In this document: positions 11,935 to 24,100 of the stretch, one piece after another | Position numbering within the stretch: position 1 is the first letter of the stretch | Layout: each line of letters opens with the position of its first letter | NCBI RefSeq assembly: GCF_008831285.2 | Contig: NC_045138.2 | Span: 19,253,934-19,317,933, forward strand | Source of the DNA: Nymphaea colorata | Taxonomy: Eukaryota; Streptophyta; Magnoliopsida; Nymphaeales; Nymphaeaceae | Reading direction: 5' to 3' | Length of the DNA: 64,000 bases | The notes under the pieces: model-generated | Database searches by the model: none | Told to the model about the DNA's origin: nothing | The model's input: the letters and a program-made list of their open reading frames with translations, nothing else | Program-made: the position numbers and the translations under genes

Positions 11935-12025
11935 GTGAGCGACGGGAGGGCCGGCAAGAGGAGGGGCAGCCGCCGGCCATTTCTTTTCTGAAAATGAAAA
12001 GGGGGTTCAGGAATGGGATCCACTG
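11935..12025. repeat. GC-rich motif shared with the inverted arms
   Basis: About 85 bases with CCGCCGGCC, a TTCTTTTCTGA.AAATG core and GGGTTCAGG. They align with the GC-rich repeats inside the arms at 19.8-20.05 kb and 36.1-36.35 kb. It is immediately upstream of the minus-strand membrane gene. Confidence 0.6.
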
Positions 12026-13152
12026 GCTTGCGGAGGGAGTAAAATAGACGAACGGCTCACAAGTTTACCAATTAAGTAGCAGGATCGGTCAGCTTGCTTT
12101 CCGGTGCCTATACGCAGGCAAAAAGGGGACGAGAGGGAAGAGGAGAGACAGAGAGATTCTTCTGACACTGCCAGAAGGGAAAAGACAACGAGTGGGAAGA
12201 AGAGAGACTCCTCTGACACTCCAGAAGGGAGAAGACAACCAGTGAGAAGAAGAAGTTGTGGTGGGAAGAAAAGAAAAGGAGAAGAAGAAAAAGAAGAGGC
12301 TGCTGAACAATAAAGAGTTGCAGTCAAAGAAAGGGGGCTAGTGGGAGCGAGGTACGGTCGTTTGGTCCAGATAAATTTTTTGTTTTCTAAATGTATATTT
12401 AAATTTAAAAAAAAATTGACTTGTTTTATATAAAAATTTAAAGAAATGATATTTCGACATTAGTTAATTCAACATTCTCTATAAAAAAATTATTACCTTC
12501 AATAACAATCATTGATTTAATTTTAAATAATTATGACGGGGCTTCTGAGTACCAAGTACCTAAACGAGTAGGTTTGGCCGAGTGACAAGGCCTAGAAGAA
12601 GTCCTGCCCGATTACTGCCTTTTAAATTGAGGGAGCAATAACAGCGAAACATCACGGGTCCAGTCCATATCCAGTACCTTCCCAGCGATCGCACGTCCTG
12701 ATGAAGGCACAACGCCCAACCACGACAAGGTTTAGCGAAGACTCCCCCGACCCGTACCCGAACATCGGATTTGAATCCAGATCTGATTTTGGATCTTGTG
12801 GTGATCCCGAGCCTTTGACTCAGAAGCCACTTGTTCCCGCGGCAGAAGTCGTTCGTGCCAACAATCAGATGTCAATTTGTTTCAGTTTGTTTCCCTACCA
12901 GCCACCACAGAGATTTTCTTAGTGAGATCACAAAAAAGTAATGATTTTATTCTTCTCATCATAACAGGCAACGACTGAGGAGCATCCCAAAAGATAACTT
13001 TGAGTGTTCCAATTCATCAGTTGCCAACCATGTCCAAATCCCAAACAGATAAGAACATAGGTGAGGGACAAAGTGTCTCGCAGGCCGGTTAGATTCAGCA
13101 CGTTTTCCGACCGAGCCAAGCATCGGGCCCCGATGCTCAGGCCTAATCGCCG

Positions 13153-13204
<52 letters not shown>

Positions 13205-13545
13205 AGGACTGCTATCAATCGTATCCGCCTTGCCATCTTGTTAAAGATACGGAGCTTTGTTTTGTGATGCCGACAATGGTTGAGGTCGGATGAGGGGTTG
13301 ATGTAACATAATCATGGGCAACCACAAGAATTGGGAGCTCATAAGTATCTTTAGAGATAGTGATACTCAACTCTTGCTAACACGCATAATATTGCACTTC
13401 AATCATGTCCAACAGCAACTTGGAAAGCAATAATATTGTTCAAGGGGAACATTTTAGTGGACAAAAGAGAGATACTAATCAAAGGCTCAATCATGCATTT
13501 GCATCTATCTAGAGATCTAGTTGCCTGTGTCTTTAGTGCAGAAAC
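12026..13545. other. Non-coding: purine-rich block, AT-rich block, poly(A) run
   Basis: 12110-12300 is strongly purine-rich on the plus strand and opens false ORFs on both strands. 12370-12530 is AT-rich and resembles 49.11-49.2 kb, where the same TTGTTxTATATAAAAATTT and ATGATATTTCG words occur. 13157-13203 is a run of 47 A residues. No supported gene. Confidence 0.5.
13157..13203. repeat. Poly(A) run, 47 bases
   Basis: An unbroken A tract. It could be the tail of a retroposed sequence on the plus strand, but I see no coding or SINE/LINE body directly upstream. Confidence 0.95.
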
Positions 13546-13661
13546 CAGGGGCGAAGCTAGCATTTTCTTCAAGCCAGGCCCACGGTCCCCTCCCTCCGCC
13601 TCCCCTCCACCCCAGGTCGAAACCATGATTTGAAAGCAAGAACTGTGTGGGGAGTTAGGTC
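13546..13661 (+). mobile_element. Outer end of left inverted arm, hAT-like terminus
   Basis: Begins CAGGGGCGAAGCTAGC, close to the CAGGGGCGGAGC terminus I associate with hAT elements of the Tip100 type. The 116 bases up to 13661 match, in reverse complement, the outer end of the right arm (about 37123-37231). The flanking 8 bases on the two outer sides do not match, so a hAT-type target duplication is not supported. Confidence 0.55.
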
Positions 13662-14185
13662 TGTTGGCGTTCTCCCGCGATTCACACTCAATCTCCTCTC
13701 TTTTGGTAATGGCAAAATGAAGAGAGGGGACCGTAGACTGCACACACCAACGAGGGAAAGGAGAGGGAGCAGCAGTACTCGGGCAGAGAGAGAAGCAAGC
13801 TGCGTCTAGGGCAGCGTGAGAGAGAGTCAAGGACGGCAGGAGAGAGAGAATAAAGAACGAGAGAGGGAGGGAGAGAAAGAAGGAAACTTTCTTCTCCTCT
13901 TTTGGCGTTAACTTCTCAATAACTCATTTCAGTAAAAAGAAAGCTAACATTTAAAGAAAATAATAAAAAAAACTGATAAACTTAACGAGTAAGTTTAGCA
14001 ACTAGTAGATCGTGCTTTCTCACGATCCCTCCGCTTCAACTTTTTCAGCTTCCGCCATTTTCTCCACTCCTTATTAACTGCCCACTATTTGAAACCGCAC
14101 ACACTTTCTCTTGTTTCCACTTTTCACTCCTTCACGCACTCACGCTTTTCCCACGAGCTCCTCCACTTCAGGAGTTAGAGCAACA
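13662..14185 (-). repeat. 3' LTR of copia 1
   Basis: 524 bp, TGTTG...CAACA ends. Against the 5' LTR I see roughly 15-20 substitutions, a 7-base length difference near GCAAAATGAA and a rearranged stretch near 14,015-14,035. So the copies have diverged by a few percent since insertion. Confidence 0.93.
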
Positions 14186-14205
14186 ATCTCCCCCCTAATC
14201 CTGAT
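14186..14205 (-). other. Polypurine tract of copia 1
   Basis: On the minus strand the sequence just before the 3' LTR reads GGATTAGGGGGGAGAT, the expected primer for plus-strand DNA synthesis. Confidence 0.8.
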
Positions 14206-17200
14206 GTGGCCCGAGCTCTCGAACACCAAGTACGTGTCGCATTGTTGCCAACTTTGCCGTTGGTAATGCTTTTGTCATAAGATCCGCTCGTTGTTCATCT
14301 GTGCGTACAAAATCCACAATAATATGTCCTCTTTCGACACATTCCCGAATGAAATGGAACTTTGTATCAATGTGTTTACTACGTCCATGAAAAACTGGGT
14401 TCTTCATCAGTGCGATTGCGGACTTGTTGTCCACATACAACTTTACCACTTGCGGCTCTCTCCCAATCAGTTCGTCCAAGAGTCCTCTAAGCCAAAGTGC
14501 TTGACATGCCGCCGCAGTTGCTGCCATGAACTCAGCCTCGCATGAAGACAGAGCAACGGTCTTCTGCTTTTGCGAGTTCCATGAGACTAGGCTTTCATTT
14601 ACATAGAATGCCATGCCTCCGATGCTTTTTCGATCATCGACGTCGCCCGCCAGGTCACTATCCGTGAACCCGACAATCACTTCTTCTCCTTTTCCTCTGG
14701 TGTATACAAGACCGAAGTTGATTGTGCCTTTTAAATAACGCAAAATCTGCTTCACTGCTTTGTGGTGCATCACTGTCGGTCTCTCCATGAATCTACTAGC
14801 TACACCGACAGCATACAAAAGATCTGGCCTTGTGTGGACAAGATACCTTAGACATCCGATGAATCGTCGATACTCAGTTGCATCCACCGGTTGTCCTTCG
14901 GGATCCTTGTTCAACTGTGACCTTGGTTCCATAGGAATTTTAGTAGGATTGCAATCAAACATGCCAAATTGAATTAGTACCTTTTTGGCATAGGTTGCTT
15001 GTTTGATCCAGATACCGTCTTCACCTTGTTCCACCTCAATCCCAAGGTAATAGGTGAGCAGGCCGAGGTCGCTCATCTCGAACTCAGCCATCATCTGCTG
15101 CTTGAATGATGCGATTGCCTCCGAATCCTCCCCTGTTACAATTAGATCATCAACATAAACTTCGACGATGATACCAGTGCGGTCTTTTCCCCTCGTATAC
15201 ATGGCTTGTTCAAGCGCGCACTTTGAGAACCCAAGGTGCTTCAGGCTTCTATCCAGCTGCGTGTTCCAAACACGAGGTGCTTGTCGGAGGCCGTACAATG
15301 CCTTGCTTAGTTTGAGCACCATATGCTCCTTGTTCTTCACCGTGAAACCTTCTGGCTGAGTTACATAGACCTCCTCCTCAAGTTCGCCATTGAGGAATGC
15401 TGATTTGACGTCGAGGTGATGAACTTGCCACCCACGGTTGGCTGCGACGGCAAGGATGACTCGCACTGTGTCGAGCCTGTCGACTGGCGCAAACACCTCA
15501 TCGAAGTCGATCCCTTGTCGTTGAACATAGCCTTTTGCGACTAATCTGGCCTTGTGCTTGATCACCTCTCCGTCTGAGTTTTTCTTTAATTTGAACACTC
15601 ATTTGAGTCTGATTGCTTTGGTTCCAACCGGTAGGGTTGTCAGCGTCCAGGTCGAATTTTTTTCAATGGACTCAATCTCCTTGGCCATCGCATCCACCCA
15701 TGCCGGTTGGCCCATTGCCTCTTGGTAACACGATGGCTCCTCTATTGCCGCAAGCATGGCCTCTTCTTCGACGTCTTCAACATCGAGCTCGACATGCCGA
15801 GCGTCTCGCATGATATCATCTATATGTCTATACCGAACGGGTCCGTCATTACTGTCCTTCATCTCCGAGGTTGCGGCAGTTTCATCCGCCAGCAATCTCC
15901 GAGCCGGCGTCACCACCGGCGTTGCTTCGCCACCCATCGATGTCGATGAAGAAGTAGGGTAGCCTAGATCCATGGATAGCGACCTTCCTGCTTGTTCGCT
16001 TGCAACTGAGTTGTCCACTTTTGATTCATCCTCAATAGTGAAATTCGACGAATCACTGCCTCCTGCATCCATGTTCCAACTCCACTTTAATTTTTCTTCA
16101 AATTTAATCACGACTTACATGGATTCTCCCACGCCGCAGAACGAATAATCTGTGTGCCTTGCAGCCATCCTCGACGCCGAGATACACCATTGGCTGGCTG
16201 CGATCATCAAGCTTCTTGAGGTGTGGTGTTGTCACCATGGCATGCGCTGTGCAGCCGAACAATCGAAGATGTGCAAGATCCGGCTTCCTATGACTCCAAG
16301 CTTCATACGGGGTGCGCTCGCCCATGGCCTTCGTAGGCAAGCGGTTCAGCAAGTAAACTGCGTGTCGTACCGCCTCCCCCCAAAATCTTCTCAGCATGCT
16401 CATGCTCTTGAGGAGAGATCTTGCCATCGCCATCACCGTCCTGTTCCTCATCTCCACCACACCGTTTTGTTGTGGTGAGTATGACGCAGTGAGGTGTCGC
16501 ACAATGCCCGCCTGTTCACACACATTGGCGAACTCAAGAGAGAGGAACTCGCCTCCACGATCGGTCCGAAGCGTCTTGACGCGATGCCCGCACGCGTTCT
16601 CAGCCAACGGCTTGATCTTCATAAACGCCGAGCATGCCTGGTCTTTTGTTCTGATCACGCACAACCACATCCAACGAGTGAAGTCATCAACTATTAGTAA
16701 GAAATAGCTATTACCGGCAGGGGTGGGTGGCGTGATCGGGCCGCAAAGATTAGCGTGCAAGAGTTCGAGTGGCTCCTTCGCTCGATAGATGGCTGCCGAC
16801 GGGAACGACTGTCTCGTCTGCTTCGCCACCAAACACTCCCGGCATAACTGAGCGGGATGAGAGATAGGCGGTACCCCGGTTGCCATCTTCTTGTTTACAA
16901 GCATCTTCAATGCTTGAAAGTTGACGTGGCCGAGACGAGCATGCCACAACCATGCCGGATCCTCGAAGTTTGCCAAGAGACACACTGGCCTTGCAATCTG
17001 CAGCTCGATGCGATAGAGACGATTTGGCGTGCGTCTCACCTTCATGATCAACTGCCCTGGATTTTTGACAAATACCTCTAGTTTGTCTTCATCCATAACC
17101 ACCTTGTGGCCCACCTCAGTGAGTTGCCCGAGACTCACGATGTTGCTGCGAAGCTTTGGAATATAATATACTTTCTGGAGCAGCCATTGATCATCATTTT

Positions 17201-18470
17201 TGCATTTAAAAAGAATTGAACTCTTACCCATGATCTGCACCGATGAGCCGTCGCCGAACTTCACATTGCCGGTGATTGCCTCGTTCAACTCCCGAAACTT
17301 GACCTTGTCTCCGGTCATGTGGTTGTTGGCACCGTTATCCAGGTACCAGGTGTCGGTAGTTTCCTTACCGTGCTCGGTCCCGTGCAGTTCAGGCCATACT
17401 TGCTCTTCATTCAGCAGGACGGCTTCCTGTCGTTCCTGCCATTCTTGTTTCTCAGGTGCAGCGGGCATTGCTTCTTCCAACTCTGCAAGCAACAGAGTTG
17501 GTTCGGTGTCGTCAGTTTGTGTGAGATGCGCCTCTTCCTTCTTTTTGGGAGCCTTGCACCGGTCCGCATAATGCCCCAATTCGTTGCAATTGAAGCAACG
17601 GATGTGACTCCTGTCACGACCATCGCCTCCAGAGCCACTTGCTCTGTCCTTCAGTGGGAAGTCGCCTCGTCCACCTCTCCCGCGCCCTCTATCGCGCCCG
17701 CGACCACCCCGGCTGCGAACTCCTCCTTCCCTGTGACCCGTCTCCCTTCGGGTCGACGACGGGTCGCTGCCGCTTCTCTTCTGCCGTGCCTCCCACTCAG
17801 CCTGAGTGAGAAGCAGTTGTGCGTCGCCGTTGCCACCGGTACCGAATGCTCGGGGACAAGAGCGTTCTTCATACGTCTTGAGTCGTCCCACAGCCTCTTC
17901 AAACAACATTGTGTCGAGGTCGCAAAACTGCTCTATGCCCGCGATTACGCTAAGAAACCGATTTGGAACGGTGTCAAATAGCTTCTTGACTAAGGCAGCA
18001 TCACTCAGGGTTCCCCCTAAGTTGGCATACCTGACGGACATTCCAGTGAGCCTGCCCGCATATTGATCCAAGGACTCTCCTTCCTGCATCCTCATGGCGT
18101 CAAAGTCACTCTTCAACGTCTGCAGGCGTGCATTCCTCACGCGATCTGCCCCGACAAACCTCGTCTTGAGGCAATCCCAAACCTCCTTCGCTGTCGCCTT
18201 CTTCGCCACTTGCATTAGGAGATCTTCTGGGAGGGCTTGGAGAAGATGCGACCTCGCCTTCTTGTCCTTCCTCGTGTCGACAGCCACACCGGCCGTCGGC
18301 TCGACTGCCTCCCAAACACCTTGATCTTCCATCATGGCCTGGACCCTAATCACCCAACCGGTGTAGTTGGTCGCCGTGAGCAGCGGATATTGGAACGTCC
18401 CGCTGGCAATCTCCCGCGCTGCCTCGTTTGTGATGATCGACATCGGCTTGAATCGAGGGAGCTTTGGCAT
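14195..18470 (-). pseudogene. copia 1 gag-pol polyprotein, broken
   Basis: Start at the ATG 18470, just inside the primer site; the open frame extends upstream into the LTR but that part is not coding. Order by residue: gag 1-290, zinc knuckle CX2CX4HX4C at 292-305, protease DNGA at 378-381, GAG-pre-integrase near 505-560, integrase core 565-680, then RT (YVDD) and RNase H. Three defects are visible. A frameshift at about 16104-16115, right after the integrase C-terminal IHVSRD motif. An in-frame TGA at 15599-15601 where the family has Trp, at the start of RT. And residue 574 (codon 16749-16751) is Asn where the first catalytic Asp of the integrase DDE triad belongs. The RT and RNase H parts (14195-15598) remain open. 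Autonomous transposition is not expected. Confidence 0.93.
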
Positions 18471-18474
18471 ACAA

Positions 18475-18492
18475 CCTTGGCTTTGATACCAA
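18475..18492 (-). other. Primer binding site of copia 1
   Basis: On the minus strand, two bases after the 5' LTR, the sequence reads TGGTATCAAAGCC. It matches the 3' end of plant initiator-Met tRNA except for one position (A for G). Confidence 0.85.
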
Positions 18493-18493
18493 A

Positions 18494-19020
18494 TGTTGGC
18501 GTTGTCCCGCGATTCACACTCAATCTCCTCTCTTTTGGTAATGGCAAAATGAAAAATGAAGAGAGGGGACCGTAGACTGCAACACACCAACGAGGGAAAG
18601 TGCAGAGAGAGGGAGCAGCAGTACTCCGGCAGAGAGAGAAGCAAGCTGCGTCTAGGGCAGCGTGAGAGAGAGTCAAGGACCGCAGGAGAGAGAATAAAGA
18701 GCGAGAGAGGGAGGGAGAGAAAGAAGGAAACTTTCTTCTCCTCTTTTGGCGTTAACTTCTCAACAACTCATTTGAGTAAAAAGAAAGCTAACATTTAAAG
18801 AAAATAATAAAAAAAATTGATAAACTTAACGAGTAAGTTTAGCAACTCGTAGATCGACGATTCCTCAGCTTCAACTCTTTCAGCTTCCGCCATTTTCTCC
18901 ACTCCTTATTAACTGCCCACGATTTAAAACCACACACACTTTCTCTTGTTTTCACTTTTCACTCCTTCACCCACTCACGCTTTTCCCACGAGCTCCTCCA
19001 CTTCAGGAGTTAGAGCAACA
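18494..19020 (-). repeat. 5' LTR of copia 1
   Basis: 527 bp with TGTTG...CAACA ends, abutting the AGGTC target duplication at 19021. Being on the minus strand, this right-hand LTR is the promoter-bearing one. Confidence 0.93.
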
Positions 19021-21132
19021 AGGTCGTTTTCCATTTCGCACCCAGTTTGGTAGCTTATCGATTCATCTCATCAATTCTATCATCCACCACTTAATTTGTT
19101 TCTCAATGTTACATGTGAAAACCAAGTTCAGTTTTGACTCACACCATGATCAGTATCGATTATCAAAATGGTTGTCTGGTTGATCACAAGATCACGCGGT
19201 CTCTGTCTCTCTGGAGCAGTACCAATCGCGATCGATCAACTCATCAGACTTTCATGCCGCATCAACTTGGTGACATTTCGAAAACACCCACAGCCAAAGT
19301 GAACTGAGACTATCAGAATGATACTTGTGAGATTGTTAACTTTCATCTTGGGTATCTTTCGCTCAGGCTTCTTCATTTAGAACATCATCGTCTCTGGCTT
19401 CTCCGTCCAGAAGCTGCCCAAGTCCACCGTTTTGGGGCATATGATATGAATGTTTAGGTATCATTGTATGGTAGGCCAGAATTCTGAAGGAACAGAGGTT
19501 GAATTTCGCCGAGTCCTGAAAGTTTGTACTAGATAATTTTTGTACTTCACTTGGTTACGCCTAACTTCATACACATGGCTTCGTTTCATCTCATTTGACA
19601 GCATTGCTTCCTACCAACTTAATTACAATCCAATATTTTCTTCCACAATTAGTGGTCTCGGTAGGCTTAAAAGTTTGATCTGATCAAGTCTTCCTGGAAT
19701 CAGAGCCGAGCCTTTACTCGGCTACCCTGAGCCGTCCACGTGGATGGCCATTTTTTTTTAATAGTTCAAGAAACAAAGCGTCCGGAGGAGGAGGAGGGCT
19801 CCTCCCTCGGCGGTCTCCCCGCTAGCTGCGGAGCGACAGCCCCGCCGGCGAGAGGAGGCGCCGCCGCCGGCCCTTCCTTTTCTGAGAAATGGGAAGGGAG
19901 TTCAGGGGTGGGCCACCGGCGGCCTCCCCCGATCTCGCCGGAGGGCCGGCGGTGAGGGACCGCCCGCCGGCGAGATGAGGGCCTCCGCCGGCCCGTCCTT
20001 TTGTGAGAAATGGGAAGGGGGTTCAGAGGTGGGCCTCCTTCGGCTTTCCTGTCTCCAACCCGTTCGCCGCTGGGGCGGAATCCGGTGGTGGAGATAGTAT
20101 TTGTTAGATTACTGAATTATAATACTATATATATATCCTATTGCTAAAAGTGGTTCCCAACAAGAAATCTTGCAACAAAGAAAAAATCTAATTTACTCAA
20201 TGACAAACAATTATAATTGATCAACTTTAACTTTAATAGTTAATTTAAAAAGGCAAAAAAAAAAAACTCGCCCTTTGGGGTGAAGGAACATCCTACAAAG
20301 AGGCCCTAACCTCATACTCCATGGCTCAATATATCATATATTAGTGTAATGTTTCTTCATCATTGGCATAGACCAGTTTGCACTGTAGTGTTGTCATATC
20401 ATTAAATGGTATTCTCGATGTCAGTATATTTAATTTGGATAGGATGTTTAATTAAAAGATTCAAATTTGAATATATATAAATATCTAATTTGATTTAGTT
20501 TTTAAAAGATATTTTATATCAAATGATTTTACATTTTAAAAATCGGTCAGATTCTCAGTGATTCCGACACAGTGATTCGCACCTTGTTTTTCAAATGAAC
20601 CAAAGGGTTTCCACTTTTCTCTGTTTGAACCATCCCCGGTGGTCATTCGGGCGTAACGAGTGGCTGTTAAGTCAGGGATTTCACGAGTGGAGCCATAACC
20701 GTCCGATCGATAACGATCGATCGGCTTAGATTTTAAAATAGAAAACGGAAAGAGAAGGAGAGGGGGTCTCCATCTCGTCGCTCATTTCCCCTACTTCACT
20801 CTCTCTCCTCCCTCACGCTCTTCACCCCTTTTCCCAATTCTCAGCACTCTCTTCTGATGCACTCTCTATTGATGGAGGCCACAGCTGTCAGCAACCATTT
20901 CCGACCAAGAAAACGGTGATCGCGACGAATTTACAGGTATGCCTCTTCCCTTCTCTCTCTCTCTCTCTAGTTTTGCTTGCACCATTTGATGTGTCATGAC
21001 TGATTCCCTTTATTTTCTTGTTTATTCGAATCTCTCTCTATCTCGTAAATGGTGCTATTGATTCACTGGCATTGAAAATTTAGTAGTGAGGCCTCCAAAT
21101 TGAGGTTTATCAGAGTGGTCTCTAGTTAATTA
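19021..21132 (+). repeat. Left inverted arm, inner part
   Basis: Reverse complement of about 35022-37127, clearly over 90 percent identical by eye across its length. The inner edge is sharp: both arms agree up to GTCTCTAGTTAATTA and then diverge. Contents: a GC-rich block with two copies of a GAGAAATGGGAAGGG unit (19770-20060), an AT-rich stretch (20095-20560), a GGGCGTAACGAGTGG box, and a pyrimidine-rich leader-like segment ending in CAG/GTATGC, a good splice donor, at about 20937. No long ORF, so I read it as non-coding or as a captured gene 5' end. Confidence 0.85.
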
Positions 21133-24100
21133 GGCTTGCATATTGGATACAAGGTAGACATCTTCCTCCTTTTGTGAGCGAGAACAAGAGAATTTGCCTC
21201 AGACCATCTCTCTAGGTAGAGAGAGATGGCTTCGGATTACTGTTGTTTTAGATGCTTCACTTCTAGAAGATGGTCTTGTAAGGATGAGCTCTTTATCTCA
21301 CCCACACAGAAAAACAATTGAAGGGAAGGTTTTAATGTTGCTTCCGAATGGGTTCGTAGAGAAGCACAATAGCTCATTGAGTTTCGCCCTCAAGAAAACG
21401 TGGAGTTCTTGAGTTCGTGGGAGTTCTTTAGCTGCTTCCTACCTTATGATAAAGTAAGCCAAGAAAACTGTAATAGTCTTCTTCTGAAGGAGTGACGTGC
21501 AATTATCAATACAGTTATTAGTTGTTTAGTGCAAGTTGCTTGATTCTACGGTGCTTCGTGTTGCATCTTTGCTAGAATTTAGCTTTATTTTGTCCTTCAA
21601 AATAAGGTGATTGATACGAGTTAGCACCACAAACCGAGCACTTAGGCAAGTCCAATATACACATGGGAACTGGCAAAATGACTCATTAAATATATGGTGC
21701 ATGTAAGAACTTAAAAATTAAAAAAAAAAATCTTATGTAAATTAATTTTATAGAAAGTGAAATGCTATTTCTAAGGAACAAATCCATCTTTATCAAGAAA
21801 CATGAATTGATAACCTTAGGTCTGGTTTGATCTGATGAAATTCCTGCCTCAGCGGATTCAACCTAAGAGGCATGAAGGATAAGTTAAGAAAGTGTAAACT
21901 TGAAATCTAACCGATATCCTCGAATTACAAGGTCGCCGCATAGATGGAATAATGAAAAACACGATGCTTCAGAAGGAATTAGCAGATAGGAACTTTTGCT
22001 GTAACGCAAGTTTAGATACCATAGGATAAAAATTTCGTATCTCATATGCAAGGAAATAAATGCGTAGCTAACATTAAGGACTGAAATTTCACTTTTAATA
22101 TGAATATCATAATGCCACGAGTGAATACAATCATAATTTTGTACTTCTGAAGTATCTAGTAACACGAAATAACATCATGTTTACAATGGTTCAGTGGTAA
22201 AAAAAACAAAAAGGCAAAAAGCCGATGTAAACATTGTAAAGGTGGGCTTTCTCAGCATCTTGCTTTCAATTCAACATAATCATAGCCTTGAGACAGTTGA
22301 ACCTGTCATAGAAGAAATGGGACAAGTTATGGTCTCTGCTATTACTGCTAAATCAGAATATTTACAATAGGCAACAAAAATGTGGAACCACTAGTTACCA
22401 TGATTTGTTTGCCAAGATGAATTCCCTAACTTTATGCGCCAAGATGGTGCTTCATCTGAAGTGATGCACCATGGTCACCATTTTAGGACGGATTTGAATA
22501 GATGATAGCATCATGCAAAATACACAATCAAATACTCATCTCACATGTAAACTTTACCATTCCCACCCTTGGCGAGGTAGATATTTCTAAGCCACTGGAG
22601 AGCAAGCTTGTTTAAGAAATGAATATTGTGTGCATTATCTGATCTGCTTGAATGTAGAATAACACTTTTGAAGAAAAGAAAAATCTTCTAGATACTTCAT
22701 TTTGCTCGCAAGTGCTTGATAGGTGATCTGCCTAGCTAGCAAACACGTGAAGGATCATAGAGATGAATTCCAAGGCAAACTCTTTCATTTATTGGTATGC
22801 GTCCTATATGCATAGGACATTTCTTCGAGATACATGAGCTTGTAGTATCAATATGATTTGTGGAAATTCTCTTTGGTGGTAATATGATTGGGACCATTTT
22901 AGCTAAAGGACCATGAATTTTTCTTGGTAGGGTCAACCTGGATTGAGGCAAGGAATCCTTGGGCCTTTCTAGTACACCTCTATCATCTCATAATGAAATT
23001 TCTAGCATTTTCAGTTATTAAATAAATGAAATGTTAGTTTCTCAAGGTAGGGATAGTAACTCGATCAGTGGTTGTCCTCTTGAGACTGGTCAACTGTTTC
23101 AGTCCAAATGACCCAAGTGTCTGACCAGACAGATAAAGGGAAAAAATGAAAAATAGAAAATACCTGAAAACAAAAAAAGCAAACCAACTGCACATTAGAA
23201 TTGCACCAATACCCTTACATATATACCTATGGTGCACTATACAGTATGTACATACTATTTTGTGTGTGTGTGTGTGTGGCACTGTGTGCATATTAATGAA
23301 ATATATATACACATATATAAAGAGGACACATGTGTTTAAATATAAAAATCTAACACAGCAGATCTAGACATTGTGCTTAGCTCACAATCTTATAGAGAAT
23401 GGGTTACATGGAAATATGAAATCCCAATCGAACATTGAGGAGAAAACCCCACCCAGCTTCTTGGTAAAGGTATCTCCAGGTTTTTTCTTCCACATGTAGG
23501 CCATTCCATATCTTTTTATCAGTTCTGTCATTGCAATTTTTATGCCTTTGACCTCATCATGGTTGATATATGCGGAAGGAAATGGTTTTTTTTTTTTTTT
23601 TTTTTCATTTATTTGATGCTTATCTCAAACTGATTGAGGACAGATTTTGATGGATATGATCCGTCCATTTTCAGTCAGGTTCACATCTCGAAAAGGTTCA
23701 CAAACCAAGGCACAAGGTAGTATAAAATTCAGGTATATGTCATTCAACTTTCCTAAAGTTATAGATTCATGATTAATCTCAAACCACGTCGATACTCAAC
23801 ACTTAATATGTCATCACTAGCTCCCTTGAGGAACAGGAGTCCGGCTTGTTATGACTCACAAGTTGTCATTTCTTGCCCTTATACTATATTAAGGTCATAG
23901 TAACAAATAACGTTTCAGAGTTTTAAACGACGAGGTTTTTCTCGGGTATATATGGCGAGATTCAAAAAACCAGGAAAAATATGGTAAATTTTTAAGAACT
24001 TAAAAAACTAAAACTGGGAGAAAAATAAAATAAGTGAAAGATTACTAAAACAAAAATGAAAAAATAAGTCGACTTGCAGCAAATAAAAAATAGAAAGTAA

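Larger units (their letters stand above)
13662..19020 (-). mobile_element. Ty1/copia LTR retrotransposon 1, full length but dead
   Basis: A complete element on the minus strand: two LTRs of about 525 bp, initiator-Met type primer site, gag-pol frame and polypurine tract. It is bounded by a perfect 5-bp target duplication, AGGTC, at 13657-13661 and 19021-19025. The gene order protease, integrase, RT, RNase H defines copia. The protease motif DNGANNHMTG and the RNase H style suggest an Ivana/Oryco-like lineage, but that assignment is from memory and weak. It sits inside the left inverted arm. The right arm has the unoccupied site (GACCT at 37123-37127). Confidence 0.95.

Noticed and set aside
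11423-11938. Plus-strand frame of 171 codons opposite the small membrane gene
   Set aside because: It is Arg/Ala/Val-rich because of the GCC/GTC run; the minus strand has the hydrophobic pattern shared with the paralogue.
13399-13830. Minus-strand frame of 143 codons
   Set aside because: Crosses the copia 1 LTR boundary and is a by-product of the LTR and arm sequence.
17319-17981. Plus-strand frame of 220 codons
   Set aside because: Lies antisense to the copia 1 gag/protease region, which has clear domain motifs.
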